64,000 nt of DNA from Avena insularis. Taxonomy: Eukaryota > Streptophyta > Magnoliopsida > Poales > Poaceae. The position numbers and the translations under genes are program-made. Below the pieces are notes generated by a model, which searched no databases, was not told the DNA's origin, and saw nothing but the letters and a program-made list of their open reading frames with translations. Shown here one piece after another: positions 48,173 through 59,861 of the stretch (positions within the stretch are counted from its first letter, which is position 1; every line of letters starts with the position of its first letter). The DNA lies in the NCBI GenBank assembly GCA_023614405.1, contig CM042694.1, positions 131,321,711 through 131,385,710 of the forward strand. The letters are read 5' to 3'.

Positions 48173-49798
48173 TGATACATTGCAAATGTATCTATAATTT
48201 TTGATGTTCCATGCTTGGTTTTATCCACTTTCTTGTGTTTTGTTCCAACTTTGGAGTACTTTTCATATGATTTCTTGGACTAACCTATTAACAAAGAGCC
48301 ACAGTGTCAGTTGCCTGTTTTCTGCTGTTTTTGGTTCCAGGAAAGTCAGAAAATGAATATTCTCGGAATTGGGCGGGACAAAAGCCAAAGTGCCTATTTT
48401 TCCGGAAGGGATCAAGTGCCAGAATACGAGACAGAGAGGGGCCAGGGAGCCACCACACCACCTGGCCGCACGGCCAAGCCTGGCCCGCGCCAGGGGGTGG
48501 TGTGGTCGCTCCCGGCACCCACTCGGCCTCTCCTTCCGCCTATATATTGCCCTCGGGACGAAAACCCTAAGTACCCGATCAAAAATCCACAAAAGAGTCT
48601 GTAGCCACCGTCATCTCCATCCCTAGATCGGGAGGGATCTGAAGCTCTTCCCGACACCACGGGAGAGGGAATTCACCCTGGAGGCCTTCTTCATCACCAT
48701 GCAAGCCTCCGGTGTGATGCGTGAGTAGTTCATCCTTGGACTACGGATCCATGTAGTAGCTAGATGGCTGGTTTCTCCTCCTTTGTGCTTTCATGTTTAG
48801 ATCTTGTGAGATCCGTTCATGATCAAGATCATCTTTTTGTAATTCATACATGTTGTGTTTGCGGGGATCCGGTGGATATTGAGATGCTATATCAGATTGA
48901 TTATTGATTCTATCATGTCTTTGTTATGTGAGATCTTGCATGCTTTCCGTTGTTAGTAGCTATCTTGGCTAAGTAGATGCTAGCAACTCCAAGAGTTAGT
49001 ATTTATGCTCAATAGTGGGTTCATGCCTCTGGTAATCTGGGGAAGTGATAGAAATCTCTAAGGTACTAGATGTGTTGTTGCTACTAGGGAGAAAACAACA
49101 ATCCTTTGTTCATAGAACAATCGTATTGTTTACTTTACACACATCAGAAGCAATAATCTGTTGCTTGCAACTTAATACTGGAAGGGGTTCGGATGATAAC
49201 CTGAAGGTGGATTATTAGTCATAGATGCAGTTGGATGGCGGTCTATGTATTATGTTGTAATGCCCAATCAAGTCTCAAAGGAGTCAAGATGATTAGTATA
49301 TGCATGTATTGCTTTCTCGGTGTTTGTCAATTGCCCCGTTGTAATTTGTTCACCCAGCATGTTATCTATCTAAGGAGAGCCACCTCTAGTGAACTATGGA
49401 TCCCGATCCTTTTCTTTACATACAATCTACAATCTTTTACTGCTTTATGTTTACTTTCTGCAAACTATTACTTCTTTCCATTCGATACGTTTAAGTCTTT
49501 GTTTTCCGTAAAACACGGTGAGATTGACAACCTCATCGCAAGTTGGGGACAAAGTTCTGTGGTTTTGTTGTGCAGGTCTTCACGTTGCTACTAGCACCGG
49601 TAGTGCGCCCTGCCTAGGCTCAGCTAGTAACACCTTTGGAGTGTTTCTTTGCTCCTACTGGTTCGATTAAACCTTGGTTTCATAACTGAGGGAAACTTGT
49701 TGTTGTGCTTATCATACCTTCCTCTTGGGGTTCCCAACGAGCTCTACATCAACCATGAGCCATCAACATTTTTCTGGGCACCGTGTATTGAGCCATCA
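48173..49798 (+). repeat. 3' LTR of element C
   Basis: 1626 bp, collinear with 41681-43287 with scattered substitutions and small indels. It ends GAGCCATCA, followed by the target duplication GCCCA. It carries the same internal PBS-like string as the 5' LTR (TCTGGGCACCGTGT). Confidence 0.9.
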
Positions 49799-50649
49799 GC
49801 CCACAACCTCATCCAGTTCGCCCCTGTACATCAATGGAATAAGGGACCAAGCTTCCTCGGCGCCATTGACGACGAATATGTCGAAGATGGTTCGGATGAG
49901 GAGGAAGAGGACAAAGCCTCATATGTCGAAGAAAATGAAGATGACAACGAGGCTGAGGCCGGAGTTCCACCTGCTGGCGCCGAGTTACCTCCTCCTGCTG
50001 CTGCTCCTTGAGCACTAAAAAACACTTTGAAATTTATCAGATCCCCGGTATGTCGGGTGTAGATGTATTAAGCATACTGATTATATTTTGCTACTAAGTT
50101 GTTCACACCGAATTAACTTGGGCGTAGTCCCCGAGTTTCATTTTCTTGTTTCTCCAATTTCATGGCTCGGCTCGCGTCTACCTTGATTCGGTTCTGTGAC
50201 TTACGAGTCCGTGTTTCAAAAATTGACTTAACAATACTTGGAAACTTGAGGATTAGCTCAAAATGATCCGGCGTAGTAAAAGTAAAATACACACAAGGTT
50301 AGTCCGAATAACAAATGTTGGCTCGATTAAGTTCTTTTTCTTAGTCGTTTTTCGTGTGCTTCGCAATTCCAAACTTGTTCTCTTGTTGCCATGAAGCCAA
50401 TTCTTGTTGGACAGCAGCAAGTCGAAGATTTGAGTTTTTGGTGCTCACACACTACTAATCCGGCTTAGGCAGAAGCAACTTACGCCAGCCGACATAAAAA
50501 TAAATAACAAATACAGAAAACAACAAATATCACTAAGGCAGTCCCCGAGTTACTGCTCGAGGTGCCAAGATTTGATTGATAAACTCATTGCCGGCATACA
50601 TACCGACATATGAGAGCCTCGGATACACACACTTCTTTGTTAAGTGTAG

Positions 50650-53600
50650 AACGAACGAACTAGAGCTACATTCCATGGACGGTTAGATTCCTCGCCGAAC
50701 CTGTCTGCCTTGTTCTTCTCCTGTGGTTGCGCATCAATGAGATAGTAAGAGTCATTGTGAAATGCTTTGCTCACGATAAATGGCCCTTCCCATGGGGGGA
50801 TAACTTATGCATGCCAGCAGTACGTTGTACCAGCCGAAGTACCAGATCACCTTCCCAGAAGACTCAGGGGTTTACTTTCCGGTTATGATAGCGTCGGAGA
50901 TTTTGCTGATATATGGCGGATCTGGACAATGCCAATTCTCTCGCTTCTTCCAGCAGATCAACATCATTTTGCCGGGCTTCTCGCACTTCGACTTCTGTGT
51001 ATTGGGTGACCCTAGGCGAATCATGCTCTATGTCGGCTGGTAATACAGCTTCTGCCCCATATACCAGAAAAAATGGCGTATAGCCTGTTGATCGATTCGG
51101 AGTTGTTCTTAAACTCCACAAGCATCACCGTAGTTCTTCTATCCAGCACCCCGCTGATCTTTGTAGCGGCTCAATGAGCCGGGGTTTTATCCCGGATAAT
51201 ACTAATCCGTTGGATCTTTCCACTTGTCCGTTCGATGCAGGGTGGGCTACCAAGGCAACGTCCAGCCGGATCTTCTTATCTCGACAGAATCACGCAAATG
51301 CTCCTTCAGCAAAATTAGTGTCGTTATCTGTTATGATACTATGAGGATAGCCATATCTCAGGATGATATCCTTGAGGAATGTCATGGTTGTAGCTCCATC
51401 ATATTTTCTTATTGGCTTTACTTCAATCCACTTTGTAAACTTGTCAACCATAACCAAGATATGGGTCATATTTCCTCTGGTCGGCTTAAGTGGACCAACC
51501 ATATCCAAACACCATATAGCAAATGGCCAGGTAATTGGTATGGTCTTGAGCTCTGACATTGGTAGGTGTGTCTTGGTAGCATACCTCTAACAACCATTGC
51601 ATTTTCTTACTAGATCTTCTGCTTGTTCTAAGGCACTTGGCCAGTAGAATCCATGACGGAAAGCTTTTGCCACTAAGGCCCTGGACGAGGCGTGATGCCC
51701 ACATTCCCCTTGATGTATATCTCGGAGGATTCAAGCCCTTCTTTCGGGTCAACACACTGTTGCACGACATCCGTGACACTTCTCTTGTATAGCTCGGCAT
51801 TGATAATTGTGTATGCCTTTGCGCGCCTCTGAATTTGCCTTGAAAGCACTTCCTCATCGGGCAAGGATCCATCCTTTAGGAACTGAAATATGGGCAGTGC
51901 CTAAGATGGTATAGCTCGCACTAGAAACACATCCTCGTCAACTTCCATTTTATCCACCGACATAACTTTTGCCGGGTCAAGCTGCACAGTCCCCGGGTTC
52001 TGCGAAGCAGTTCCCGGGTTTGCCGAAGCAGTCCCCGGGTCTCCTGAGCCACTTCCCACATCAATGTTCATGGGCACAGCTTCCGACTCCGGATTTTCCG
52101 GGATATAGATTGACTCGGATTCTGGGGGTGGCCTGATAGATGGCTTTCTGAGGTGCTCTAGTGCGACGCCTGGTGGAATTGCTTGTCGGGTTGATCCGAG
52201 TTTCGACAGTACATCGGCAACCTCATTTTCCAACCGGGGTACATGATGGAACTCGCATCCCTCGAAATATCCCGATATTTTCTATCCGGCGTATTCCAAT
52301 TTCTTTTGCTACTTTGAGTCCATGCACCAGTGCTTCATATTTTGCAACATTGTTTGATGCTGCGAAGTGGATCTACAGCACATACTTTAGCTAGTCTTTC
52401 TTTGGGGAGGTAAGCACAACTCCGGCTCCTAATCCGGTTTTTGTTTTTGATCCGTCAAAATGCATTCTCCAGTAGTTCGGATCTGGCAATGGTGGCTCAT
52501 ATTGCATCTCGGCCCAATCCACGAAAAAGTCAGCCACATCCTAAGACTTGACCGCATCTCTCCTGTCGAATTGTGGAGCATAAGGGGCTAACTCAATTTC
52601 CCATTTTGCGATCCGGCCGCTTGCACCCTTATTGCTCATTATCTCAGATATGGGGGCTTCACATATCACTTTGATGGGGTGCTCTTCAAAATAGTGCTTC
52701 AGCTTCTTTGCTGCCATATACATGCCATATGCCATCTTCTGATAGTGAAGATAGTTTTGCTTTGATGCTGATAATACCTCGCTCAGGTAATAGACTGGCC
52801 TTTGCACCGACTTACCCTCTTCGTCGCGCTCTACCACTATCACTACACTTACAACTCGGTTGGTTGCGACTACGTAGAGCAACATTGGCTCTTTTGATAG
52901 TGGAGAGGCTAATACTGGTGTAGTGGCTAACATTTTCTTTAACTGAATGAAGGCTTCATTGGCCTGCGGCGTCCATACGAACTTGTCCGACTTTTTCATT
53001 AGTTGATAGAGAGGCAATGCCTTTTCTCCCAACCGACATACAAACCGACTTAAGGATGTCAGTCAACCAGTGAACTTCTGGACATCATTAAGACACTTCG
53101 GTAGTTCCATTCACTCTATGGCTCGGATTTTAGCTGGGTTAACTTCGATACCTTGGTTGGAGACAAGAAATCCGAGTAATTTTCCAGCCGGGACACCGAA
53201 GGTGCACTTCTCCGGGTTAAGCTTCATCCGGAACCTCCTTAGGTTCACGAATGTTTGCATGATATCATCAAGGAGAGTTTTGCTTTCCTTGGTTTTTATA
53301 ACCACATCATCTACATATACTTGCACATTTCCACCAATTTGATCGTGTAAACATTTTTGCATACATCTTTGGTAAGTTGCCCCTGCATTATGTAAAACGA
53401 AAGGCATGGTGCGATAGCAATAAGCCCTGTACGGGGTAATAAACGCAGTCTTTCTTTGATCATTTGTGTTCAGAGGTATCTGGTGGAAACCAGAATATGC
53501 GTCTATAACAACAACAACTCACACCCAGCAGTAGAATCTATGACCTGGTCTATCCTTGGCAGTGGGAATGGATCTTTTGGACATGCCTTATTCAGGTTCG

Positions 53601-54578
53601 TGTAATCGATGCATATACGCCAAACCACTGCCACATTCGGATCATCTTTCTTCTTTTCCACAAGCACCGGATTAGATAACCAATCCGGATAAAGCACTTC
53701 CATGATGAACCCGGCTGCAAGGAGCCGAGCTATCTCATCTCCAATGACTTTTCTCCTGTCTTCGGCGAAGCGGCGAAGAGGTTGCTTCACCGGTTTGCTA
53801 CGGGTCTCACATTTAAAGAGTGCTCGGCCAACTCCCTCGGAACACCTTGCAAGTCTTGTGTGGACCAAGCAAAGATATCCCGATTCTCACGGAGGAACTT
53901 GACGAGCTCGCTTTCCTATTTGTCAGTTAACCCTGCACCAATTGTTACGGTGCGCTCTGGGAACAGATCATCAACAGGTACTTTCTTTGTATCTTTTGTT
54001 GCTTGAAATGAGACACTTCCATGTCGGTTACTCAGCGTCGGCATATACTGCTGCGCGGACTGAGCCAATGCCGCTACTTCCTGGATCTTTCTCTTTTCTT
54101 GTGCGATCACGAGTGACTCGGCTAGGTTAGACCCGTCTGACGCACACTCAATGGAACATCGGAAATCCCCAGCTATGGTAATTACTCCATTTGGCCTGGG
54201 CAACTTCATCTTCAGGTAACTGATGTGAGTACTTGCCATGAATTTGTTTAGGGCTGGTCTTCCGAGTAACGCGTGATATGCGCTTTCTAAGTTCACAACC
54301 TCAAACTCCAAATTTTCAGTTCACCAGTTATCTCTTGTGTCGAATAAGACATCAACCCGGACTTTGCCAATTGGTTCACAGGAGATACCAGGCACAATGC
54401 CATGGAAAGTTGTCCTTGTAGCTTGGAGCATGTTCTCCGAGATTCCCAACTTGCGCATTGTGTCCACATACATAATATTGATGCTGCTGCCATTGTCAAT
54501 CAGCACCTTAGAGAACCTCACATTGATATTTGGCCCGATTGGGTCCAGCACTAATGCATACGAACCAGGACTCGGCAT
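50650..54578 (-). pseudogene. Gypsy protease-RT-RNase H-integrase of element D, broken
   Basis: Minus strand, in order: aspartic protease (VLIDNGSSINIMY near 54510, usual D-G-G changed to D-N-G; HALLGRPALNKF near 54260); reverse transcriptase (CIDYTNLNKACPKDPFPLPR near 53610; catalytic YVDDVVIK near 53310); RNase H (HFDGSKTKTGLGAG near 52460; AKYEALVHGL near 52340); integrase (finger near 51700-51600; LDMVGP near 51490, TDNDTNF near 51320 and NGQVERSNG near 51230 supply D, D and E); C-terminal tail YYLIDAQPQEKNKADRFG near 50700. Frameshifts lie near 53870, 53480, 52300 and 51580 with several stops. Inactive. Confidence 0.88.
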
Positions 54579-54602
54579 TAGCTTGGGATGGTCTTTGATA
54601 CT

Positions 54603-56864
54603 CTAGGTAATTTCCTGATCTGACCAAGGCATATACCTCGTCACAGCTAGCATAACCGCATTTACTTCCATATGTCGGCGTTGCAAGCTCTTTCTATCTG
54701 TTTCCTCCGTGGTAAACACACAGTAACTCTGGTGATGCTCCCTATACTCATTTCTCCCATCATTGTCAGGGTACCTTTGATCTGGCTGATGTTGGTTTTC
54801 CACCTGATGTACTGCATCCCTTCTCTCATGATTCTCATACCTCGGCGGAGGTGGTGGTAACATTAGCTGTTGCGTGTTTGCTCCGGAGAGCAACTGCTGC
54901 CGAGGTAACTCCTGCCGAGGTTGATCGTTCCGAGGTGCCTGAGCATTCCTCGAACCACTTTGCTCTATCTTCCTCATCTACTCACATTGCCGGGTTGTAT
55001 GACCCGTCGGGTTACTCGGATTTGGAGTGTGAAATTTGCACGGCTGATCCAGCATTGCCTCATATATATACCTCGGTCGGTCTTTCTTTTCTTGCTATTG
55101 TTTCTTATGCTCAGGCGTCCAAGTTTTCTTGCCATCATTTCTTGGAGTCCACTGTTGCCCTCCAGTTTTCTGACGCTGATTACTCCCTGCTCCGGGTTGA
55201 TCTTGATTTACGGCAGCAACTTGTTGCGAGCTGTACCTGTAATTCGGTCTATCATCTCTTCTCTTACCTCGGTAATCATTTCGTCGGGATGATCCGGCTC
55301 CATCTCGCTGGTAGTACTCCTCATTTGACTCGTTTGACATAAGACGGGGTTGGGTCGGATCACCCAAAGCATATGAATCAGCAATCCGGATTGTCTCTGC
55401 CAGTGTAGTTGGCATATCCCTTTGTAACCTTTGCCACAACATGCTTGCATATCTACACCCTTGTGCAAACCAAGCTATAGCCTGAGACTCAATCACGCCC
55501 TCGCATGAATTTCTCACGTTGCACCAGCGAGTTAGGAATTCTCAGTTTGTCTCATTCGGTCTCTGCGTGCACATTGCTAGGGTATGTGGCCTATTCGGCC
55601 TCTGATACGTGCTCGAGAAGTTACTGATGAACATTTCCTCAAAATCGATCCAACAGTTGATACTACCGGGTGGTAAATTGTTTAACCATACCCTCGCTGG
55701 CCCCTCCAGCATCTGAGGTACGTATCTCACTGCCCATCTCAAATTGCCTGTCGCAATTTTCACTGCTGTTGCGTAATTGATCAACCAATCCTCCGGCTTG
55801 GTGCTACCGTCATATGTTTTCGTGCCTCTGGGTAACTGAAAGTTAGATACTGGAGGCTCTTTCATGATCCGGGGCCCAAAGCACGCTGGACCCGGAGGAC
55901 CTTGCCCCTCAATTAATTCCGACCTATAGAGACGATCTAGCTTTAACCTGGCGTCGTCAGGCATCAAGTTCCTGATTCCCATCCTTGACCCTATCACATG
56001 ATAGTCCGGCCTAGGGTATCCCGCATTCACCATTTCCGAATCACCGTCATTGTATATGTCTTGCTCTTGCGGAGCGCATCTCTGTTGCACACCTTGGCCG
56101 GCACTTCGCTCTTGCCGTGGTATATTCCGCTGCTGCGGTTGCCCTGCATGCACCGAGTTACGCTGTCCGGCATTGTCGTTTATAGTGTTTCCTTGACCGG
56201 CATTGCCTTGGTCGCGGTTACCTCGGACAGCTTCACCTCGGCTGACACTTCGTCGATCCTCATTTCCCTGTATTGCTTTTCCTTTCCCTGCCCTTGTTGG
56301 GTCATATGGGACTATCTGTTTGTTTCTCCTAACCGAGGTTACCACTTCCTCTCTTCTAGGGCCACCATGAGGTGATGATGCAGCCCCAGCGGATTTCTCC
56401 GGGTTTCCCACTGCCGAATGAACGACCTTGGAAACCCCAGCTATTGCCGGGTTAGCCCTGAGCAATTCCTCATTCTATCTGTTAGCGATCCGAACTAACT
56501 CGTTGACCCTCTCTTGTTGTCTTTGCCGGGCTTCACCCGTCAAACCTTCTAACTCGGATGCAGCTGCATCTGCTGCTCTGAGGTTCTTTGCCGGGGTGCT
56601 GTACTTCGGCAACCCCATGGACAAAGGGTTCTCTGATTCCTCAACTCTAGTATCACCCTCTTTGTTCATCTCACTGATGAGATTTCTCCCTTTTACTTTT
56701 ACAGCATCTACCTTATTTGCTCTTGCATACTCACGCAGTGTCATGTTCAACGACTGCTGAGCCACGGCTATCTTTTTCGCACCCTCTAGTATTTTCTGCC
56801 TAGTCTCCTCTAACTCGGCCTGTGCCCGAGCCGGATCTACTACAGGTGCTATGGGGCTTTCCAA
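54603..56864 (-). pseudogene. Gypsy gag of element D, broken by in-frame stops
   Basis: All pieces lie in one minus-strand frame starting ATG 56864, with stops near 56475, 55542, 55095 and 54980. The N-terminal part is helical and charged (REYARANKVDAVKVKGRN). A repeat-rich Gln/Gly/Arg/Asn linker follows (56330-56090), then the gag core (FQLPRGTKTYDGSTKPEDWL; LEGPARVWLNNLPPGSI at about 55850-55680), and a CHHC-type zinc motif (CKFHTPNPSNPTGHTTRQC near 55030). It is the particle protein of the Tat-type element. Confidence 0.8.
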
Positions 56865-57295
56865 CTATCTATCGCTGCTCCAGCACGTTTTCTGGCCTTT
56901 CTAGCGGTGAACCTCTACTTTTCCTGGGCGCCTTGGGTGTTACCTCCGGATCTGGTGTCGGGTCTTTGTTCACGCTAGCGTCAGGCGCTGTCATCATTAC
57001 CTCGGCGCGGTCAGGGGCGAGTGATACGAACACCGCGAGCCGCGCTAAGAGGTGGCTCGCCTCTCTCGACGACGTGCCGCGGGTGAACGCAAGACACATC
57101 GACGCCGACGTAGATCCTGTGGGCGCCAAGCTTGATGAAGACGCCATTGCGCGGTGGAGGTCGCTTGCCGAAGCAGCCAGCATTGTCGCTGACATAATCC
57201 AGCGCTCCAAAGCGCTCAACGAGCCCAGAGACGATGTGCTCGCCGTTGCCGATGATGCTTCTCGTCCGGATCTTCACTCCTGCTAGCGCCGCTAG

Positions 57296-57312
57296 CCCCA
57301 CGGTGGGCGCCA
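57296..57312 (-). other. Primer binding site of element D
   Basis: TGGCGCCCACCGTGGGG reads on the minus strand from 57312, two bases after the LTR end at 57315. It is the PBS style of RIRE2/Tat-like elements and differs from the tRNA-Asp site of the Athila-like elements. Confidence 0.7.
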
Positions 57313-57314
57313 AC

Positions 57315-58057
57315 TGTCGTGGTGGTGTCACGGCAGATGCCATAGATAGGCTAAAGGTGGGACCAATATGCACTAGAGGAATCCAGGGAGGGATAGTGTG
57401 GTGATTCCACACACAGATGCTTTGTATTCTCCAAGTGTTCAAGGTTTATTGGGGAGAGAAGGAAGAAGAAGCTCTCTTACTCTCACCACTACCAACTACT
57501 CACGCGTAGGGCAAAATAACTCGCCATCCCCCTCTACTGAGGTCCTGGCTCCTTATAAAGGGGAGGTCAGGCTGCTAGCTAGGGCATACGTGGAGGCATA
57601 TTCGTGGGAATATGCCTCTCCCAAAATAGTAAGCCGATCGGGTCACCTTTTGCCACCGTAAGCCATGTAGAGGCTACGTGAGCCTCTGCGGCGTCAGTCA
57701 AAGGCGCTACTCACCCTGTCGGCTACGCCTTCCTCTGTCCGCTTCGGCCACGCTCCAACAGACAAAGGACCACCTTTTGACCAGCGAGATACCTTCCTTC
57801 TCTTGCAAACCTGATATAACCCGGATCATGCCTGGTTAACCCGGCCTCGTGGGTACCTGCATACAAGATACAACAAGCCTGCCGGCATATGACATACGTC
57901 GGCCAGGACACAGTTAGGTGGACATCCTCCGGTCCAGGCTACTCCATAATTCGGCCTGCCTTGAGGTGACTCAGCCAGCATACGCTTTGACCTTGCCGTA
58001 CCTCGGCTAATTCGGCCTCTATACCCCGGCGTGACCCTACCCGGATATCCCCCAACA
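57315..58057 (-). repeat. 5' LTR of element D
   Basis: 743 bp on the minus strand, starting TGTTGGGGGATATCC (58057) and ending CACGACA (57315). A TATAAGGAGCC core promoter candidate lies near 57556-57550. No second LTR is present in the window. Confidence 0.75.
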
Positions 58058-59002
58058 ACCGGCGTGTGGTTTTTGATCCTGCCTTGCCACATAATTCTAA
58101 GGTATATTGTCTATTAGTATTACAATTCAATTGATACATACCATTGGTTAGTTTTTGTTAAATCACATAGAAATGGTATTAGTTTTTTGTTTTCATTGAT
58201 TTGAAAGACAATCAAGAGAAGAACTGAAAAGTACAAATTATTTTTCTAAAAACAATACTCTCGGAAATGAAGAAAAACACAAGAATGGTTAGTCAAATTT
58301 CATATTTTTGTAATGGTGATATTTTTTCAAGAATTTAATGGTGATATATTGGAGATATCATATATCTTGTATACATGATTTTCAAGTCATGTATTCTCAT
58401 TTTATCTTATTTTCTTAGTAGAACACATATTTTTGGTGTACAAAAGTGGTTTTAGAATTTTGGTTTGAATTTATTTTTGTAAAAGTCAACTCATGCATTG
58501 ACTTTTTGTTTGCCGAGTTGACTTTCGAAAAAAGACCAAAAGTATTCATCTCCAAAAAATGAAACCACTTTTCTACGCTAGACACGTGTGTTCTACAACA
58601 AAAATAGGTTAAACGGGTTCATTTCGCTTGGATCTATGGGATGTGCAAACATGTGTAGCTACCACTAATGACACAGAGTTATTTTCGTATCGTGTTATTC
58701 GGTGTTGTCAAAAAAAATACGCCATTCGGTGGTCATTACCTTCCTCGTCCTCTCTATGGTCAAATCCTGGCTCCGCCCCTGAGTATAGATGCGTACGAAT
58801 TTAAACAAATCCAAATCAATTATTTTGGGCCGCATGCACCTAGTAGTATGTAGATACATAGACATAGAAATTTAAACAAATCCAAATCAGCTATTTTAGG
58901 ACGGCGGTAGTATATTTGACTTGCAGTAACATTGCGTCTACCTTCTGTCTTGTTTGAAAACGCATTCTACAGGAAGTAGAAATGAAATGATCTTGGGAAA
59001 TA
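58058..59002. other. AT-rich spacer with a hAT-type terminus
   Basis: No gene is recognised. At 58769-58781 the string GGCTCCGCCCCTG is the reverse complement of CAGGGGCGGAGCC, a common end of grass hAT elements, so 58063-58781 may be the tail of a hAT whose start was displaced by element D. 58790-58930 has two copies of AAATTTAAACAAATCCAAATCA-like sequence, probably a decayed MITE. Confidence 0.4.
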
Positions 59003-59172
59003 CTCCCTCCGTTCATAATATGAGAGGTTTTAGCTTCTTATGAAGGTAATGTATCTAGACATCTTTTAGTGTGTAATTTCGAAAAGATTCACTATAAATC
59101 TATACACAAAAAGTTATCTAGATACGTTAACTTCAAAAACCTAAAACATCTTATATTTTAAAACGGAGGGAG
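59003..59172. mobile_element. Stowaway-type MITE
   Basis: A 170-bp element flanked by TA (59001-59002 and 59173-59174), beginning CTCCCTCCGTTC and ending AAACGGAGGGAG. Internal arms also pair (ATGTATCTAGAC with GTTATCTAGATAC). It lies 0.7 kb downstream of eIF3f. Confidence 0.88.
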
Positions 59173-59861
59173 TAAATTGTGCGGACTAAGTAGAAGCATT
59201 TGAATAACTCTTTGATTGTACCACAAACAAGTAGGTAGAAAAGATATAGTAAAACATGTGTTTGAAGTACATAAACACGTCAAAGGTGGTTCTTTTCAAC
59301 AATGTAGCAGCTGAGGTCTAAAAAGTACTTGACAAACAGAGAAAGAAATATTAGATGCATTTTAAGAAGCTCGAGTGTTAAGGAAGAAACGTAGACAGAT
59401 AAGAAATTATACACCATGTATATGATCATTAACACCCAGAAGGTGATTATTAGTAGGGTAGGAGTACCTACGATCGATCTTGGTAATACAGGATCACCAA
59501 ATTGAACCCTTTGCAAAAGACAAGGCCCCGGTGTGGCAGTTCATTCCACACATGTGCGTGGATAAATTATAATTTATCAGGGTATTTCCTCTAGCACAAA
59601 AGCGAACATAGAAAGACCGACACAAACATTATTTTTTTCTCAGGAAAAACTACCATGCATCACAAATATTTATCTAGAAACAAAGTACGACTATGCTAAT
59701 CCAAAGGTCTCTGGCATCCATTAGTGCAAACATTAGGATCTCAAACATGGCGATTTTTTCTTTAGAACTTGGGTAACAGGTACAAAAATGCATATTCTGC
59801 CAACATATTCTGATTTCTTCTCATTCAAGCAAACGAAAAACAAGCATAGACAGCATGGAAA

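Larger units (their letters stand above)
41681..49798 (+). mobile_element. Athila-like Gypsy element, gag-protease only (element C)
   Basis: Complete element of 8118 bp with LTRs 41681-43287 and 48173-49798, TG...CA ends, and a perfect target duplication GCCCA at 41676-41680 and 49799-49803. The tRNA-Asp-type PBS is at 43298. It encodes gag and protease but no RT, RNase H or integrase; instead 2.7 kb of non-coding sequence precedes the 3' LTR. It would therefore need enzymes from a partner element. It sits in an exon of the antisense gene of element D. Confidence 0.93.
38585..50011 (+). pseudogene. Spliced antisense gene (aORF) of Tat-type element D, split by element C
   Basis: Plus-strand exons join in frame over GT-AG introns: 38585-39023, intron 39024-39122; exon to 39876, intron 39877-40460; exon 40461-40563, intron to 40646; exon 40647-40695, intron to 40753; exon from 40754, later intron ending 41241; exon to 41680, resuming after element C at 49804-50011 (stop TGA). 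The product would be basic and Pro/Ser-rich at its N-terminus (KKRGATSAAS; PPKTTKRQKK), then a Lys/Glu-rich coiled coil (40840-41140), a conserved-looking WIAQCKACAH segment at the insertion point, and an acidic tail (DEEEED). Stops near 38653, 39141 and 41143 and a frame disturbance near 39410-39600 show decay. Role unknown. Confidence 0.62.
38585..58057 (-). mobile_element. Tat/RIRE2-type Gypsy retrotransposon (element D), truncated and interrupted
   Basis: On the minus strand: LTR 58057-57315, PBS at 57312, gag, protease, RT, RNase H, integrase (to about 50650), then a region with an antisense gene running to 38585. Element C interrupts it at 41681-49798. The 3' LTR is missing because element F abuts at 38584. 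Order PR-RT-RH-INT is Gypsy; the long tail with an antisense ORF is a known trait of the Tat lineage. Many stops and frameshifts mark an old copy. The flank after 58057 begins ACCGG. Confidence 0.82.

Noticed and set aside
54851..55342. 163-codon plus-strand frame, and other plus-strand frames at 53942-57286
   Set aside because: Antisense shadows of the gag-pol of element D; their translations have no recognisable domain while the minus strand has clear retroelement motifs.
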